NCBI GenBank assembly: GCA_902770635.1
Contig: CACXTX010000001.1
Location: 48,808-112,807, forward strand
Direction: 5' to 3'
DNA from: an uncultured Prevotellaceae bacterium
Lineage (GTDB): Bacteria > Bacteroidota > Bacteroidia > Bacteroidales > Bacteroidaceae
Length of the DNA: 64,000 nt
Part shown: piece by piece, positions 41,352 through 51,063 of the stretch
Layout of the letters: every line of letters begins with the position of its first letter
How positions within the stretch are numbered: the stretch's first letter is position 1
Made by a program: the position numbers and the translations under genes
The notes under the pieces: generated by a model
Seen by the model: the letters and a program-made list of their open reading frames with translations, nothing else
Databases searched by the model: none
What the model was told of the DNA's origin: nothing

Positions 41352-44300
41352 ATGGATTTCCTGCTGATAGTCATCGTCTCGCTGATAGCATTAGGCATCA
41401 TTGCCGCCATTTTTTCTATAGGCAGCAGTGACGACGAGCCTATTGTCAACAAAGAGGACGGTTGCGCCTCATGCACCAGCAGGAAGGACTGTAAACTGGC
41501 AGACTTAGCCGATAAGAGCAAGAAGGTTTGCCACTTGCTACTTATCATCTTGCTTCTCACTGGCTGCTCGACCAAGAAGAACACGCCACAGAGCCGCTTC
41601 TGGCAATCGTTTACCGCAAGATACAACACCTACTTCAATGGCTCTCAAGCGTTCATAGAAGGCAACATAGAGAAAGAAAACGGTAACCGGGACAACTGTA
41701 CGGAACTGATTCCGTTATACATGGTTGGCAATAAACAAAGCCGTAATCTGGGCGGAGGAAACTTCGACCGCGCCATCGAGAAATCGCAGAAAGCCATCAA
41801 GCAGCATAGCATCAAACGCCGTCCGGAATGGAATAAGGGACGCCGCAAGACGGCTAAGGACATCGAATGGCTGAGTCGTCGCGAGTATAACCCCTTCCTC
41901 TGGCGGGCATGGCTCCTAATGGGTAAGTCGCAGTTTCAGAAAGGCGAGTTTGAAGAGGCTGCTGCCACCTTCTCCTATATGACGCGCCTGTATCAGACGC
42001 AGCCTCCCATTCTTGGCATTGCCCGTGCCTGGTTGGCCAAAAGCTATACTGAACTGGACTGGTTGTATGATGCAGAGGACGTGATTACCAAACAACAACG
42101 CGACTCGATGGACTACCGGGCTGTAAAGGACTGGGACTACACGTATGCTGACTACTACATACACAGTCAACGCTACGAAGAGGCTGTAACCTATCTGCGG
42201 AAAGTCATTCGCCATGAAAGACGCAGGAAACAGAGAGCCCGCGAATGGTTTCTGATGGGTCAGCTGCAAACCTTGTTGGGTAACCGCCAGCAGGCCTATG
42301 AAGCCTACAAGCACGTCATCAGGCTGAATCCTCCCTATGAGTTGGAGTTCAATGCCCGCATAGCCCAGACAGAGGTGTTACCCACTATGGACCTTCAGCG
42401 TAAAGTCAAGAAACTAAAACGGATGGCAGCATCGGACAACAACAAGGACTATCTGGACCAGGTTTACTATGCCATCGGCAATACCCATCTTACCCAAAAG
42501 GACACCTTGAATGCCATTGAAGCTTACGAGATGGGCTGTAAGAAGTCAACTCGCAACGGGGTGGAGAAAGGAGTACTGCTACTGACACTGGGTAACGTAT
42601 ATTGGCAAATGGAGAAATATGGCGATGCACAGCGCTGCTACGGACAAGCCATTGGACTGCTTGACAAGGACCGTAAGGACTATGAGCAACTGTCGGAGCG
42701 TTCCAAGATATTGGACGAATTGGCGCCCCATACTGATGCCGTTGAGTTGCAAGACTCGCTGCAACGACTTGCCAACATGTCTGAAGACGAGCGCAACAAG
42801 GTGATAGACCAGATCATAGCCGAACTGATAGAGAAAGAAAAAGAGGAACAACGCAATCTGGAAGAAGCAGAGGCCGAAAGAATCAGTCAGCAACAGGCAG
42901 CAATGGGCGGGGTACAGCCCTTAACACCCTCGCCTCAGCCTTCCCTGCCGCAGACAACGGGGTCGAGTAGTTGGTATTTCTATAATCCACAAGCTGTCAA
43001 TCAAGGAAAACAGGTGTTCCAAAGACTATGGGGCAAGCGTCAAAACGAAGACAACTGGCAGCGTATCAACAAGACGGTGGTGGAGAACACGGAGAAAACG
43101 GACAGCCCAAACGGCTCCGGAAATCCAGACAAACCTGACGAGCAAGGAGGTTCTGAGATACCAGAAGAACTGGGCAACTCAGGAAAAGCCGATGAAAACC
43201 TGCCCGACTCCGCTACATTGAACGATCCCCACCAACGCGAATACTATCTTGCCCAAATACCCTTCACGGAGGAGCAACTGGCAGCCAGCGACAACCTCAT
43301 CAAAGACGGCCTGTTCCATGCAGGCATCATCTTCAAAGACAAGTTGGACAACCTGAGACTCAGCAAGAAGTACTTAGACAGGCTGACCACACAATATGCA
43401 GACTATGAGCACAACGACGAGGCTTGGTACCACCTGTTCCTACTCTACTCACGACAGGGGAACAAGGAGATGGCAGACTGGTGTGTAGAAAAGCTGAAAC
43501 AAGACTTCCCTGAAAGCGAATGGACCATATTGCTGAGCGATCCCTACTTTGCAGAAAACCAGCGTTTCGGCGTCCATCTGGAAGACTCGCTGTATGCTGC
43601 CACCTACAATGCTTTTAAGGAAAACAGGTACGAGGAGGTAAAGACGAACACGCAACTGTCGAAAAGCCGTTTCCCCCTGGGACAACATCGTCCGAAGTTC
43701 CTCTTCATCGAGGGACTGAGCCTGCTGAACGAAGGGGATTTCACCCAATGCACCGAGCGCATGAAACAGGTCGTAGAGAAATACCCGCAAAGCGAGGTTA
43801 GCGAAATGGCCGGCATGATTATACGCGGGGTACAACAAGGCAAGCAGCTGAATGGCGGCAAGTTTGACTTAGGAGATGTCTGGACCTTGCGCGATGCTGA
43901 CAGAATGGCACAAGACTCCACGCACATCGACACGCTGAGCATAGAACTGGACGTGAAGCATGTGTTCCTGTTGGCTTATCAGCCCGATTCTGTCAATCAA
44001 AACCAGTTGCTCTACGAGATGGCGAAGCATAACTTCTCCAACTACTTAGTGCGAAACTTTGAGATTGTAATCGACCAAGACACGCACGGCCTGAGCCGAA
44101 TGATTATCAGCGGATTCCTCAGCTACGACGAGGCACGCCAATATGCCCGTCAACTGTATGGTGCCGGAGGCATGTTGGCAGACCTGCTGAAACATTGCAG
44201 AAGCCTCATCGTCAGCGAACAGAACCTGCCATTGCTGGGAACAGTATTCAGCTATGCAGACTATGAGCTGTTCTTCGAGAAACAGTTGGCACCTATCGAG

Positions 44301-44450
44301 ATATCCAAGAAACCTCTGTTGGAAGAACCCGAAACAATTATCCAGAAAGAGGAAGAGGATGAGGAGGAGACTGAAGATACGGACAATCCAGAGAACGCTA
44401 ATGAAAACAATGGTGGATACATTGAGTTCGACGATGATTTCTGGAGGTAA
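41352..44450 (+). CDS. porW: TPR lipoprotein of the type IX secretion system (PorW/SprE-like), with N-terminal extension
   Basis: A 1032-codon frame. From about residue 62 a lipoprotein signal (HLLLIILLLTGCSTKKN) leads into a PorW/SprE-like protein: SRFWQSFTARYNTYFNGSQA, many TPR-like helices (residues ~150-420), a Glu-rich coiled region and a Pro/Gly/Asp-rich linker (~520-600), then a C-terminal repeat region ending in acidic residues. PorW is needed for type IX secretion in Porphyromonas and gliding relatives. The first ~60 residues are a different module: a membrane helix, then DGCASCTSRKDCKLADL with four Cys. This may be a small separate gene fused in frame. porX follows 45 nt downstream. 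Confidence 0.82.
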   Translation: MDFLLIVIVSLIALGIIAAIFSIGSSDDEPIVNKEDGCASCTSRKDCKLADLADKSKKVCHLLLIILLLTGCSTKKNTPQSRFWQSFTARYNTYFNGSQAFIEGNIEKENGNRDNCTELIPLYMVGNKQSRNLGGGNFDRAIEKSQKAIKQHSIKRRPEWNKGRRKTAKDIEWLSRREYNPFLWRAWLLMGKSQFQKGEFEEAAATFSYMTRLYQTQPPILGIARAWLAKSYTELDWLYDAEDVITKQQRDSMDYRAVKDWDYTYADYYIHSQRYEEAVTYLRKVIRHERRRKQRAREWFLMGQLQTLLGNRQQAYEAYKHVIRLNPPYELEFNARIAQTEVLPTMDLQRKVKKLKRMAASDNNKDYLDQVYYAIGNTHLTQKDTLNAIEAYEMGCKKSTRNGVEKGVLLLTLGNVYWQMEKYGDAQRCYGQAIGLLDKDRKDYEQLSERSKILDELAPHTDAVELQDSLQRLANMSEDERNKVIDQIIAELIEKEKEEQRNLEEAEAERISQQQAAMGGVQPLTPSPQPSLPQTTGSSSWYFYNPQAVNQGKQVFQRLWGKRQNEDNWQRINKTVVENTEKTDSPNGSGNPDKPDEQGGSEIPEELGNSGKADENLPDSATLNDPHQREYYLAQIPFTEEQLAASDNLIKDGLFHAGIIFKDKLDNLRLSKKYLDRLTTQYADYEHNDEAWYHLFLLYSRQGNKEMADWCVEKLKQDFPESEWTILLSDPYFAENQRFGVHLEDSLYAATYNAFKENRYEEVKTNTQLSKSRFPLGQHRPKFLFIEGLSLLNEGDFTQCTERMKQVVEKYPQSEVSEMAGMIIRGVQQGKQLNGGKFDLGDVWTLRDADRMAQDSTHIDTLSIELDVKHVFLLAYQPDSVNQNQLLYEMAKHNFSNYLVRNFEIVIDQDTHGLSRMIISGFLSYDEARQYARQLYGAGGMLADLLKHCRSLIVSEQNLPLLGTVFSYADYELFFEKQLAPIEISKKPLLEEPETIIQKEEEDEEETEDTDNPENANENNGGYIEFDDDFWR

Positions 44451-44485
44451 TTAAGAGATAAGAGGTGAGAGGTGAGAAACTAATG
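44450..44485. repeat. AAGAGATAAGAGGTGAGAGG tract
   Basis: Short purine-rich word tract (TAAGAGA/GGTGAGA) in the porW-porX gap. Confidence 0.55.
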
Positions 44486-44495
44486 TAATTGAGAT

Positions 44496-46067
44496 ATGAC
44501 GAACGGACTATTACTTTGGGCTGACGATGAGATGGAACTACTGCGTGCCCATCTGCTCTTTCTAGAGAAGAAAGGTTATGAGGTAGTTACCGTGACCAAC
44601 GGCAATGATGCCATAGAAGAGTGCAGGAAGCGCACCTTCGACCTCGTATTACTTGACGAGATGATGCCTGGCTTGAGCGGACTGGAAACCCTTCAGCGCA
44701 TCAAGGAGATTTCCCCCCAAGTACCTATCGTGATGGTGACCAAGAGCGAGGAAGAGGACATTATGAACCAAGCCATCGGACAGCAGATTGCCGACTACCT
44801 GATAAAGCCGGTGAATCCGAACCAGATACTCCTTTCGCTGAAAAAGAACATTCACCGCAAAGAGATTATAACAGAAACTGTTCAGGCCAGTTATCAACAG
44901 CAGTTCCAACAACTGTCGATGCAAATCATGGACTGCCGTACGTGGCAGGAATGGGTTGACATCTATAAACGACTGGTGCGCTGGGAACTGGAGTTGAGTG
45001 CTACCGATTCGCAGATGACAGAGATGCTGAATATGCAGAAAGAGGAAGCCAACCGTGGCTTTGGCAAGTATATCAAGCAGAATTACATGGACTGGATGAA
45101 CCGGTTTGACGGAAAGGGTGCGAAGGACGACAGCATGCCCATCCTCTCACCAGAGCTTTTCAAGACCAAGGTCTTTCCGCTGCTGAATGAAGGGGAGAAA
45201 GTATTCCTCATCGTGCTGGACAATTTCCGCTACGACCAATGGAAGATGCTGGAAAAGGAGATTGGTGACCAGTTCGAGATTGACGAGGATTTGTATTGCA
45301 GCATCCTGCCCACCGCCACACAATATGCCCGCAATGCCATCTTCTCCGGACTGATGCCTGAGCAGATAGAAAAAATGTTCCCGGAATTATGGGTTGACGA
45401 GGACGAGGAAGAAGGCAAGAACCTGAACGAGGAACCGCTCATCAAGACACAACTGGAACGCTATCGTCGGAAGAACACGTTCAGCTATCATAAAATCAAC
45501 ACGTCCACGGAGGCTGACAAGCTGATGGGTCAGTTGAATGAATTACAGAAGAACGACCTGAACGTCGTAGTCTTCAACTTTATAGACATGCTCTCCCATG
45601 CCCGTACAGAATCCAAGATGGTACGTGAGCTGGCCAACAGCGAGTCTGCCTATCGAAGCATCACGCTCTCGTGGTTCCGTCATTCGGTGATAGCTGATCT
45701 GTTCCGTCAGTTGTCACAAAGCGACTACCGGGTTATGATTACCACTGACCATGGTTCCATCAGGACTACCAACCCCGTGAAGATTGTCGGCGACCGTAAC
45801 ACGAACACCAACCTGCGCTACAAGTTAGGCAAGAACCTGTCCTACGACTCCAAGGAACTGTTTGTCATCAAGGACCCGCACAAGGCTCACCTGCCCTCCC
45901 CTAACCTGTCCACGAGTTATGTGATAGCCACAGGGGACGACTTCTTTGCCTATCCCAATAATTACAATTACTACGTCTCTTACTATCGTAACACGTTCCA
46001 GCATGGAGGCATTTCGATGGAAGAGATGATTATCCCCATCATTAACCTGAAAGGCAGAAAACGATAA
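44496..46067 (+). CDS. porX: response regulator with alkaline-phosphatase-like (PglZ) effector domain
   Basis: A 523-residue protein. The receiver domain (1-120) has the acidic pocket LLWADDEME, the phospho-acceptor Asp in DLVLLDEMMPGLSG and the Lys in DYLIKPVNPN. A helical linker follows, then a PglZ/alkaline-phosphatase-superfamily domain (~200-520) with FLIVLDNFRYDQW, ILPTATQYARNAIFSGLMP and VMITTDHGSIRT metal-site segments. This is the architecture of PorX, the response regulator controlling type IX secretion genes and itself a phosphodiesterase. Its partner kinase PorY is not in the window. It follows porW directly. Confidence 0.93.
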   Translation: MTNGLLLWADDEMELLRAHLLFLEKKGYEVVTVTNGNDAIEECRKRTFDLVLLDEMMPGLSGLETLQRIKEISPQVPIVMVTKSEEEDIMNQAIGQQIADYLIKPVNPNQILLSLKKNIHRKEIITETVQASYQQQFQQLSMQIMDCRTWQEWVDIYKRLVRWELELSATDSQMTEMLNMQKEEANRGFGKYIKQNYMDWMNRFDGKGAKDDSMPILSPELFKTKVFPLLNEGEKVFLIVLDNFRYDQWKMLEKEIGDQFEIDEDLYCSILPTATQYARNAIFSGLMPEQIEKMFPELWVDEDEEEGKNLNEEPLIKTQLERYRRKNTFSYHKINTSTEADKLMGQLNELQKNDLNVVVFNFIDMLSHARTESKMVRELANSESAYRSITLSWFRHSVIADLFRQLSQSDYRVMITTDHGSIRTTNPVKIVGDRNTNTNLRYKLGKNLSYDSKELFVIKDPHKAHLPSPNLSTSYVIATGDDFFAYPNNYNYYVSYYRNTFQHGGISMEEMIIPIINLKGRKR

Positions 46068-46070
46068 GAT

Positions 46071-46475
46071 ATGGAAATCAGAATAGAAAACTTAGACAAC
46101 ATACGTGCTGCAGCACGTGAGTTTATCCAGAACATGGGAGATGCTCACGTCTTCGCCTTCTACGGCAAGATGGGAGCAGGAAAGACCACCTTCGTAAAGG
46201 CCATCTGTGAGGAGTTGGGCGTGGAGGATGTCATTACCAGCCCCACGTTTGCCATTATCAATGAGTATGAGGGCGATGAGACCATCTACCACTTTGACTT
46301 CTATCGTATCAAGAAGCTGGAGGAGGTTTACGACATGGGCTATGAGGATTATTTCTACAGCGGTGCCCTCTGTTTCATTGAGTGGCCAGAGCTGATAGAA
46401 GAAATATTGCCCGATGATGCTGTACGTGTCAGCATCACCGAGCAACAAGACGGGAGCAGGCTCGTCAAGTTTTAA
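46071..46475 (+). CDS. tsaE: tRNA threonylcarbamoyladenosine biosynthesis ATPase TsaE
   Basis: A 134-residue P-loop protein. Walker A is [40 protein letters not shown] and [16 protein letters not shown] are TsaE signatures. With TsaB, TsaC and TsaD it makes the t6A modification at position 37 of ANN-decoding tRNAs. It starts 3 nt after porX and overlaps the convergent hypothetical gene by 4 nt. Confidence 0.93.
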   Translation: MEIRIENLDNIRAAAREFIQNMGDAHVFAFYGKMGAGKTTFVKAICEELGVEDVITSPTFAIINEYEGDETIYHFDFYRIKKLEEVYDMGYEDYFYSGALCFIEWPELIEEILPDDAVRVSITEQQDGSRLVKF

Positions 46476-46487
46476 AGCGTCTGCTCC
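46453..46487. terminator. weak hairpin between convergent genes
   Basis: A 7-bp stem GGAGCAG / CTGCTCC spanning the tsaE 3' end and the tail of the opposing gene; no strong T-run. Confidence 0.3.
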
Positions 46488-46792
46488 TGATAGTCTAAGT
46501 CAGCCTGAACAACGAAGAACACCTCGTCGGCTTGATAGTCGCCCTGGCCTTCTTTCTTGGCTTTCTTGCAAACGGCTTCTGCCACTTGCTCCAAGTCAAT
46601 CTCTACCTCATCGTCATCCAGATCGAGCACACCACTCTCATAGTAATACTCAACGATAAGGTCCATCAGACGAAGGATATCGTCTTGGGTATAACGTTCC
46701 TTCAGGTCTGCGGGTAATTGGCTAAGGATGAACTCCGCCTCGCGGGCATCTTCCTCAGCATCCATTCTCAATTCTTCGTCAAGACTGGCCAT
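46472..46792 (-). CDS. acidic conserved hypothetical protein
   Basis: A 106-residue, strongly acidic, probably helical protein ([20 protein letters not shown] ... [20 protein letters not shown]). It has no signal peptide, membrane helix or recognised motif. It follows trxA after 3 nt, so it is in the dnaE-trxA operon; I recall similar acidic ORFs at this place in Bacteroidales but know no function. It overlaps tsaE by 4 nt at the 3' end. Confidence 0.7.
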   Translation of the reverse strand: MASLDEELRMDAEEDAREAEFILSQLPADLKERYTQDDILRLMDLIVEYYYESGVLDLDDDEVEIDLEQVAEAVCKKAKKEGQGDYQADEVFFVVQADLDYQEQTL

Positions 46793-46795
46793 CGC

Positions 46796-47110
46796 TTAGA
46801 GTAATGACTGGAACTTCTCTTCAATCTTTGCCTTAGGCTGTGCACCTACCAGTTTGTCAACTACCTGACCGTTCTTAAAGAAAAGGATGGTAGGAATATT
46901 ACGAATACCAAACTCAACAGCCAGATCTTCGTTCTCCTCCACATCACACTTACCTACGTTAATCTTACCGTCGTATTGCTCTGCCAGTTCAGAAATGACT
47001 GGACCAACCATACGGCAGGGGCCACACCATGTTGCCCAGAAATCGACTACTAACGGCTGCTCGCCATTCTTCAGGCTCTCGAAATTCTCGTTTGTGATTG
47101 TTACTTCCAT
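46796..47110 (-). CDS. trxA: thioredoxin
   Basis: A 104-residue classical thioredoxin with FWATWCGPCRMVGPVISEL (redox CGPC), then VEFGIRNIPTILFFKNGQVV with the cis-Pro. It reduces cytosolic disulfides. It lies 75 nt after dnaE and 3 nt before the acidic hypothetical gene. Confidence 0.95.
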   Translation of the reverse strand: MEVTITNENFESLKNGEQPLVVDFWATWCGPCRMVGPVISELAEQYDGKINVGKCDVEENEDLAVEFGIRNIPTILFFKNGQVVDKLVGAQPKAKIEEKFQSLL

Positions 47111-47185
47111 AATACTTAAAATTACAAATTAATGATTGATACCTTATTTATCTTTCTCGCTTTTCTTGCAACAAATATCGTGCCA

Positions 47186-50100
47186 CTAATTAATCTTATA
47201 GTCCAGCGCATCCGTCTGTTCAATATATCGAATCAACTTGCTCTTCACATCGACAGCCTTCGTCGTACTCCGCAACAGAACATGGTTCTTACCCATAGAG
47301 TCGTGCAACTGGAAGAAGAGCTTAGTGCTTCCAGGATGCTCGGCAATCAGTTCACCCAGTTCCGTCACGATCTGGTCATCCAGCAAATCAGTAGTCAACG
47401 AGATGGTAATGCGGTCAATGGCCTTGTCCTTCACTGTCTGTAAGTACTCGATGTTTTGTACCTTCAGCCCCATGATGTCACTAAACTGGAAGCGAGGTTG
47501 CACCTTAGCGGTGATATAGACAGAAGCACCATCGGTGAACATACCACTCCAACGGCCCCACTCTTCGCCAAACAGCGCCAGTTCGCCACTTCCCTTAAAG
47601 TCCTCCAAGGTGACAAAGCCACAGGGGTTACCCCGTTTGTCAAAGCGGGTACGGACAGCAGTAACGATGCCTCCGATGATCACATCCTCACGATCCTTCA
47701 GGCTATTGACATCTGCCAATTCGTCACATCGGGTGTTGCAAAGGTTGTCCAGCACGATCTTATATTCGTCCAACGGATGAGCCGACAGGTATATACCCAC
47801 CAGTTCTCGTTCCTTATTCAAGCGTTCAATGTCACTCCACCGGCTTTCCGACTTCAACAAGGGCGGAGTCTGTATCTCAATATCACCAAAACCACCGAAT
47901 AGCGAGGTCTGAGCCTCTTGTTGTTCAGCCTGATAGGTCTGCCCATAACGCATGATGGTGTCGATAAAGGTCTCCCCCTTGTTGTTCTGTGCAAAGAAGT
48001 CCTCTCTGTTAATACCGAAACTGTCAAAGCCACCACTCAAGGCCAGAGACTCAAAGGCCTTACGGTTCACCTGACCGAAATTAATGCGCTGCACGAAATC
48101 GAAGATGTTCTTATAGGGTCCGTTAGCCTCTCGCTCATCAATGATAGACTGCGCCACACCATCACCTATACCCTTGATGGCAGCCAGTCCAAAGCGAATC
48201 TCACCCTTCTTGTTCACACCAAACTTCTGGTACGACTCGTTCACGTCGGGGCCCAGTGTATCGATGCCCATCGCCTTGCATTCATCCATCAGCTTGGTGA
48301 TTTCAGTAATCTGGTCGCGACGACGGCTCATAATGGCAGCCATAAACTCTGCCGGATAGTTGGCTTTGAGGTAAGCTGTCTGATATGCCACCCATGAATA
48401 GCAGGCGGCATGCGACTTGTTGAAGGCATAGGAGGCAAACTTCTCCCAGTCTGCCCATATCTTGTCAAGCACCTTCTCGTCATGTCCGTTTTTCTTACCG
48501 CCTTCAATAAACTTAGGCTTCATGGCATCTACGATGTCCTTTTTCTTCTTACCCATCGCCTTACGGAGCGCGTCGCTCTCACCACGGGTGAAGTCAGCCA
48601 ACTGACGTGACAGCAACATCACTTGCTCCTGATAGACGGTAATGCCATAGGTATCCTTCAAATACTTCTCCATACAGGGGATGTCGTATTTGATTTCCTC
48701 CTTCCCGTTCTTTCGTGCGATGAAGGAAGGAATATAATCCATAGGTCCTGGGCGATAGAGCGCATTCATGGCTATCAGGTCTTCAAAAACCGTAGGATGC
48801 AACTCGCGCAGGTATTTTTGCATACCGTTCGACTCAAACTGGAAGGTACCAATGGTGCGTCCCTGCTGGTATAGCTCGAACGTCTTGGGATCGTCAATGG
48901 GGATATTGTCCAAGTCAACATCAATACCTCTTGTCTGCTTGATGACAGCACAAGCCTCCTTCATCTCCGAAAGGGTCTTCAGTCCCAGGAAGTCCATCTT
49001 AATCAGTCCCGTTGACTCAATCACGTGTCCGTCATACTGGGTACAGTTCGTCTTGGTATCCTTGAAGTCTGGGTCATCAGCAGTCGATACGGGGACCCAG
49101 TCACTAATCGGGTCGCGACAAATAATGAACCCACAAGCATGAATACCCGTTCCGCGGACGGTACCTTCAAGCATCTTGGCATATTTGATGGTATTACGCA
49201 AAGCGATATCATTGCTGGCCTCGGCATCGCGGAGTTCCTGCGTACATTTGATGGCGTTGGGCAGATTCATCTTCATACCCTCTGGCAACCGGTCTGGAAT
49301 GGCCTTACAAAGCGCATTGGACACAGCAATAGGCACCTTCTCCACACGCGCCACATCCTTAATCGAGTTCTTAGTAGCCATCGTGGCATAGGTAATGATA
49401 TGGGCACAGTTCTCATGACCATATTTATCTTCTACCCACTTCAGCACCCGTCCACGTCCGTCGTCATCGAAGTCGGTATCGATATCGGGCAACGAGATAC
49501 GGTCAGGGTTGAGAAAACGCTCAAACAGCAAATCGTATTTCAACGGGTCTATCTTGGTGATGCCCAAGCAGTAAGCCACGACGGAGCCTGCTGCCGAGCC
49601 ACGTCCCGGTCCTACCATGACGTCCAACTCATCGCGGGCGGAGTTGATAAAGTCCTGTACAATGAGGAAGTATCCCGGGAAACCCATCGTCTTCATGATA
49701 TGCAACTCAAAGCGCACGCGGTCGTCCACCTCCTTCGGGACTGGATCTCCATAACGTTTCTTGGCACCCTTGTAGGCCAGCTCGGCCAGATAGTCTGCCT
49801 CAAACTTGATGCGGTACAGCTTGTCATAGCCACCCAGTTTCTTGATTTTCTTCTCGCCTTCCTCTTGTGGCAACTGGTTCTCTCCATTCTCGTCACAGGT
49901 AAATTCCTTGAACAGGTCTTCTTCTGTGAACTTCTTGCGCCATTCCTCTTCCGTGCCAAACGACTCTGGAATGGGGAAGAAAGGCATAATCGGGTCATGG
50001 TCCAGACTATATATCTCTACCTTATTTAATATATCCAAGGTATTCGTGAGAGATTCCGGTACGTCAGCAAACACCTCATTCATCTCCTCGCGCGTTTTAA

Positions 50101-50896
50101 ACCATTCCTGCTTCGAGTAGAGCATACGGGTGGGATCGTCCAGGTCCTTACCTGTGGATAGACAGAGCAGATGGTCATGAGCCTCAGCATTCTCTTGGTC
50201 CACGAAATGGGCATCATTGGTGCAAACCAGCTTGATGCCATACTCATGAGCCAGTTCTATCATGACCTTGTTGGCTTTCTGTTGCAAGGGAAAAGTCTCA
50301 CGATTGGCCCTGATGCTGGGGTCTTTCACCTCATGGCGCTGCAATTCCAAATAATAGTCGTCGCCAAACACACGATGATACCACTCAATGGCCTCACGTG
50401 CTCCGGCAATATCACCCTCCAAAATCTTATGGGGAACCTCCCCGGCAATGCACGCCGAGCAGACGATCAAGCCCTCGTGATATTTCTCCAAGTCCTCACG
50501 ATCGGTACGAGGGCGCATATAATAGCCGTCAATCCACGAATTGCTGACCAGTTTAATCAGGTTCTTGTAACCTTTATAGTTCTTGGCTAAAACGATAAGA
50601 TGATAACCGCTCTGATGCTTCTTGTCACCCTTCAGCGACTTGGAGCCATAGCGTGACACATACATCTCGCAACCGAAAATCGGCTTGAAAGGTTCAAGTC
50701 CGTCTTTTTTACGGCCCTTATTGATGCCGTTCACATAGTCGTGAAACTCTTTAATGCCAAACATGTCACCGTGGTCCGTAATGGCCATACCCTTCATGCC
50801 ATTAGCCACCGCCTTGTCAACAAGCCGTTTGATACTCGATTGTCCGTCAAGAATCGAGTAATATGTATGTACATGCAAATGTATAAAATCTTCCAT
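47186..50896 (-). CDS. dnaE: DNA polymerase III subunit alpha
   Basis: A 1236-residue replicative polymerase. The PHP domain is at the N-terminus (FIHLHVHTYYSILDGQSSIK, AITDHGDMFG); the palm has GRGSAAGSVVAYCLGI and LPDIDTDFDDDGRG with the catalytic Asp residues. Next come GIHACGFIICRDPI, the YQEQVMLLSRQLADFTRGES helix-hairpin region and a C-terminal OB fold (VIIGGIVTAVRTRFDKRGNP). Length is normal for Bacteroidetes DnaE. A weak -7-like element (TATCTTTA, 50917-50924 on the minus strand) lies upstream. Confidence 0.97.
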   Translation of the reverse strand: MEDFIHLHVHTYYSILDGQSSIKRLVDKAVANGMKGMAITDHGDMFGIKEFHDYVNGINKGRKKDGLEPFKPIFGCEMYVSRYGSKSLKGDKKHQSGYHLIVLAKNYKGYKNLIKLVSNSWIDGYYMRPRTDREDLEKYHEGLIVCSACIAGEVPHKILEGDIAGAREAIEWYHRVFGDDYYLELQRHEVKDPSIRANRETFPLQQKANKVMIELAHEYGIKLVCTNDAHFVDQENAEAHDHLLCLSTGKDLDDPTRMLYSKQEWFKTREEMNEVFADVPESLTNTLDILNKVEIYSLDHDPIMPFFPIPESFGTEEEWRKKFTEEDLFKEFTCDENGENQLPQEEGEKKIKKLGGYDKLYRIKFEADYLAELAYKGAKKRYGDPVPKEVDDRVRFELHIMKTMGFPGYFLIVQDFINSARDELDVMVGPGRGSAAGSVVAYCLGITKIDPLKYDLLFERFLNPDRISLPDIDTDFDDDGRGRVLKWVEDKYGHENCAHIITYATMATKNSIKDVARVEKVPIAVSNALCKAIPDRLPEGMKMNLPNAIKCTQELRDAEASNDIALRNTIKYAKMLEGTVRGTGIHACGFIICRDPISDWVPVSTADDPDFKDTKTNCTQYDGHVIESTGLIKMDFLGLKTLSEMKEACAVIKQTRGIDVDLDNIPIDDPKTFELYQQGRTIGTFQFESNGMQKYLRELHPTVFEDLIAMNALYRPGPMDYIPSFIARKNGKEEIKYDIPCMEKYLKDTYGITVYQEQVMLLSRQLADFTRGESDALRKAMGKKKKDIVDAMKPKFIEGGKKNGHDEKVLDKIWADWEKFASYAFNKSHAACYSWVAYQTAYLKANYPAEFMAAIMSRRRDQITEITKLMDECKAMGIDTLGPDVNESYQKFGVNKKGEIRFGLAAIKGIGDGVAQSIIDEREANGPYKNIFDFVQRINFGQVNRKAFESLALSGGFDSFGINREDFFAQNNKGETFIDTIMRYGQTYQAEQQEAQTSLFGGFGDIEIQTPPLLKSESRWSDIERLNKERELVGIYLSAHPLDEYKIVLDNLCNTRCDELADVNSLKDREDVIIGGIVTAVRTRFDKRGNPCGFVTLEDFKGSGELALFGEEWGRWSGMFTDGASVYITAKVQPRFQFSDIMGLKVQNIEYLQTVKDKAIDRITISLTTDLLDDQIVTELGELIAEHPGSTKLFFQLHDSMGKNHVLLRSTTKAVDVKSKLIRYIEQTDALDYKIN

Positions 50897-50982
50897 TTTT
50901 TTGCGATTTTGAGGTGTAAAGATACTACGAAAAGCTGAGAATACAAAAAAAATTCATAATTATTAAGGTGCATTCTCAAAAT

Positions 50983-51011
50983 TCTTCACTTTTCACTTTT
51001 CTCTTTTCACT
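50983..51011. repeat. CTTTTCAC word tract
   Basis: TTCACTTTTCACTTTTCTCTTTTCAC words just upstream of the psd promoter, as upstream of 181. Confidence 0.65.
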
Positions 51012-51019
51012 TTTTTTTG

Positions 51020-51027
51020 TACCTTTG
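51020..51027 (+). promoter_or_regulatory. -7 promoter box for psd-pssA
   Basis: TACCTTTG, 36 nt before the ATG at 51064. Confidence 0.65.
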
Positions 51028-51063
51028 CATCTGATAAATGCTAAAACTACTGATAAATACCAT

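Noticed and set aside
49025-50029. 334-residue plus-strand ORF inside dnaE
   Set aside because: It is the antisense shadow of the well-supported dnaE catalytic region, with no promoter or family resemblance.
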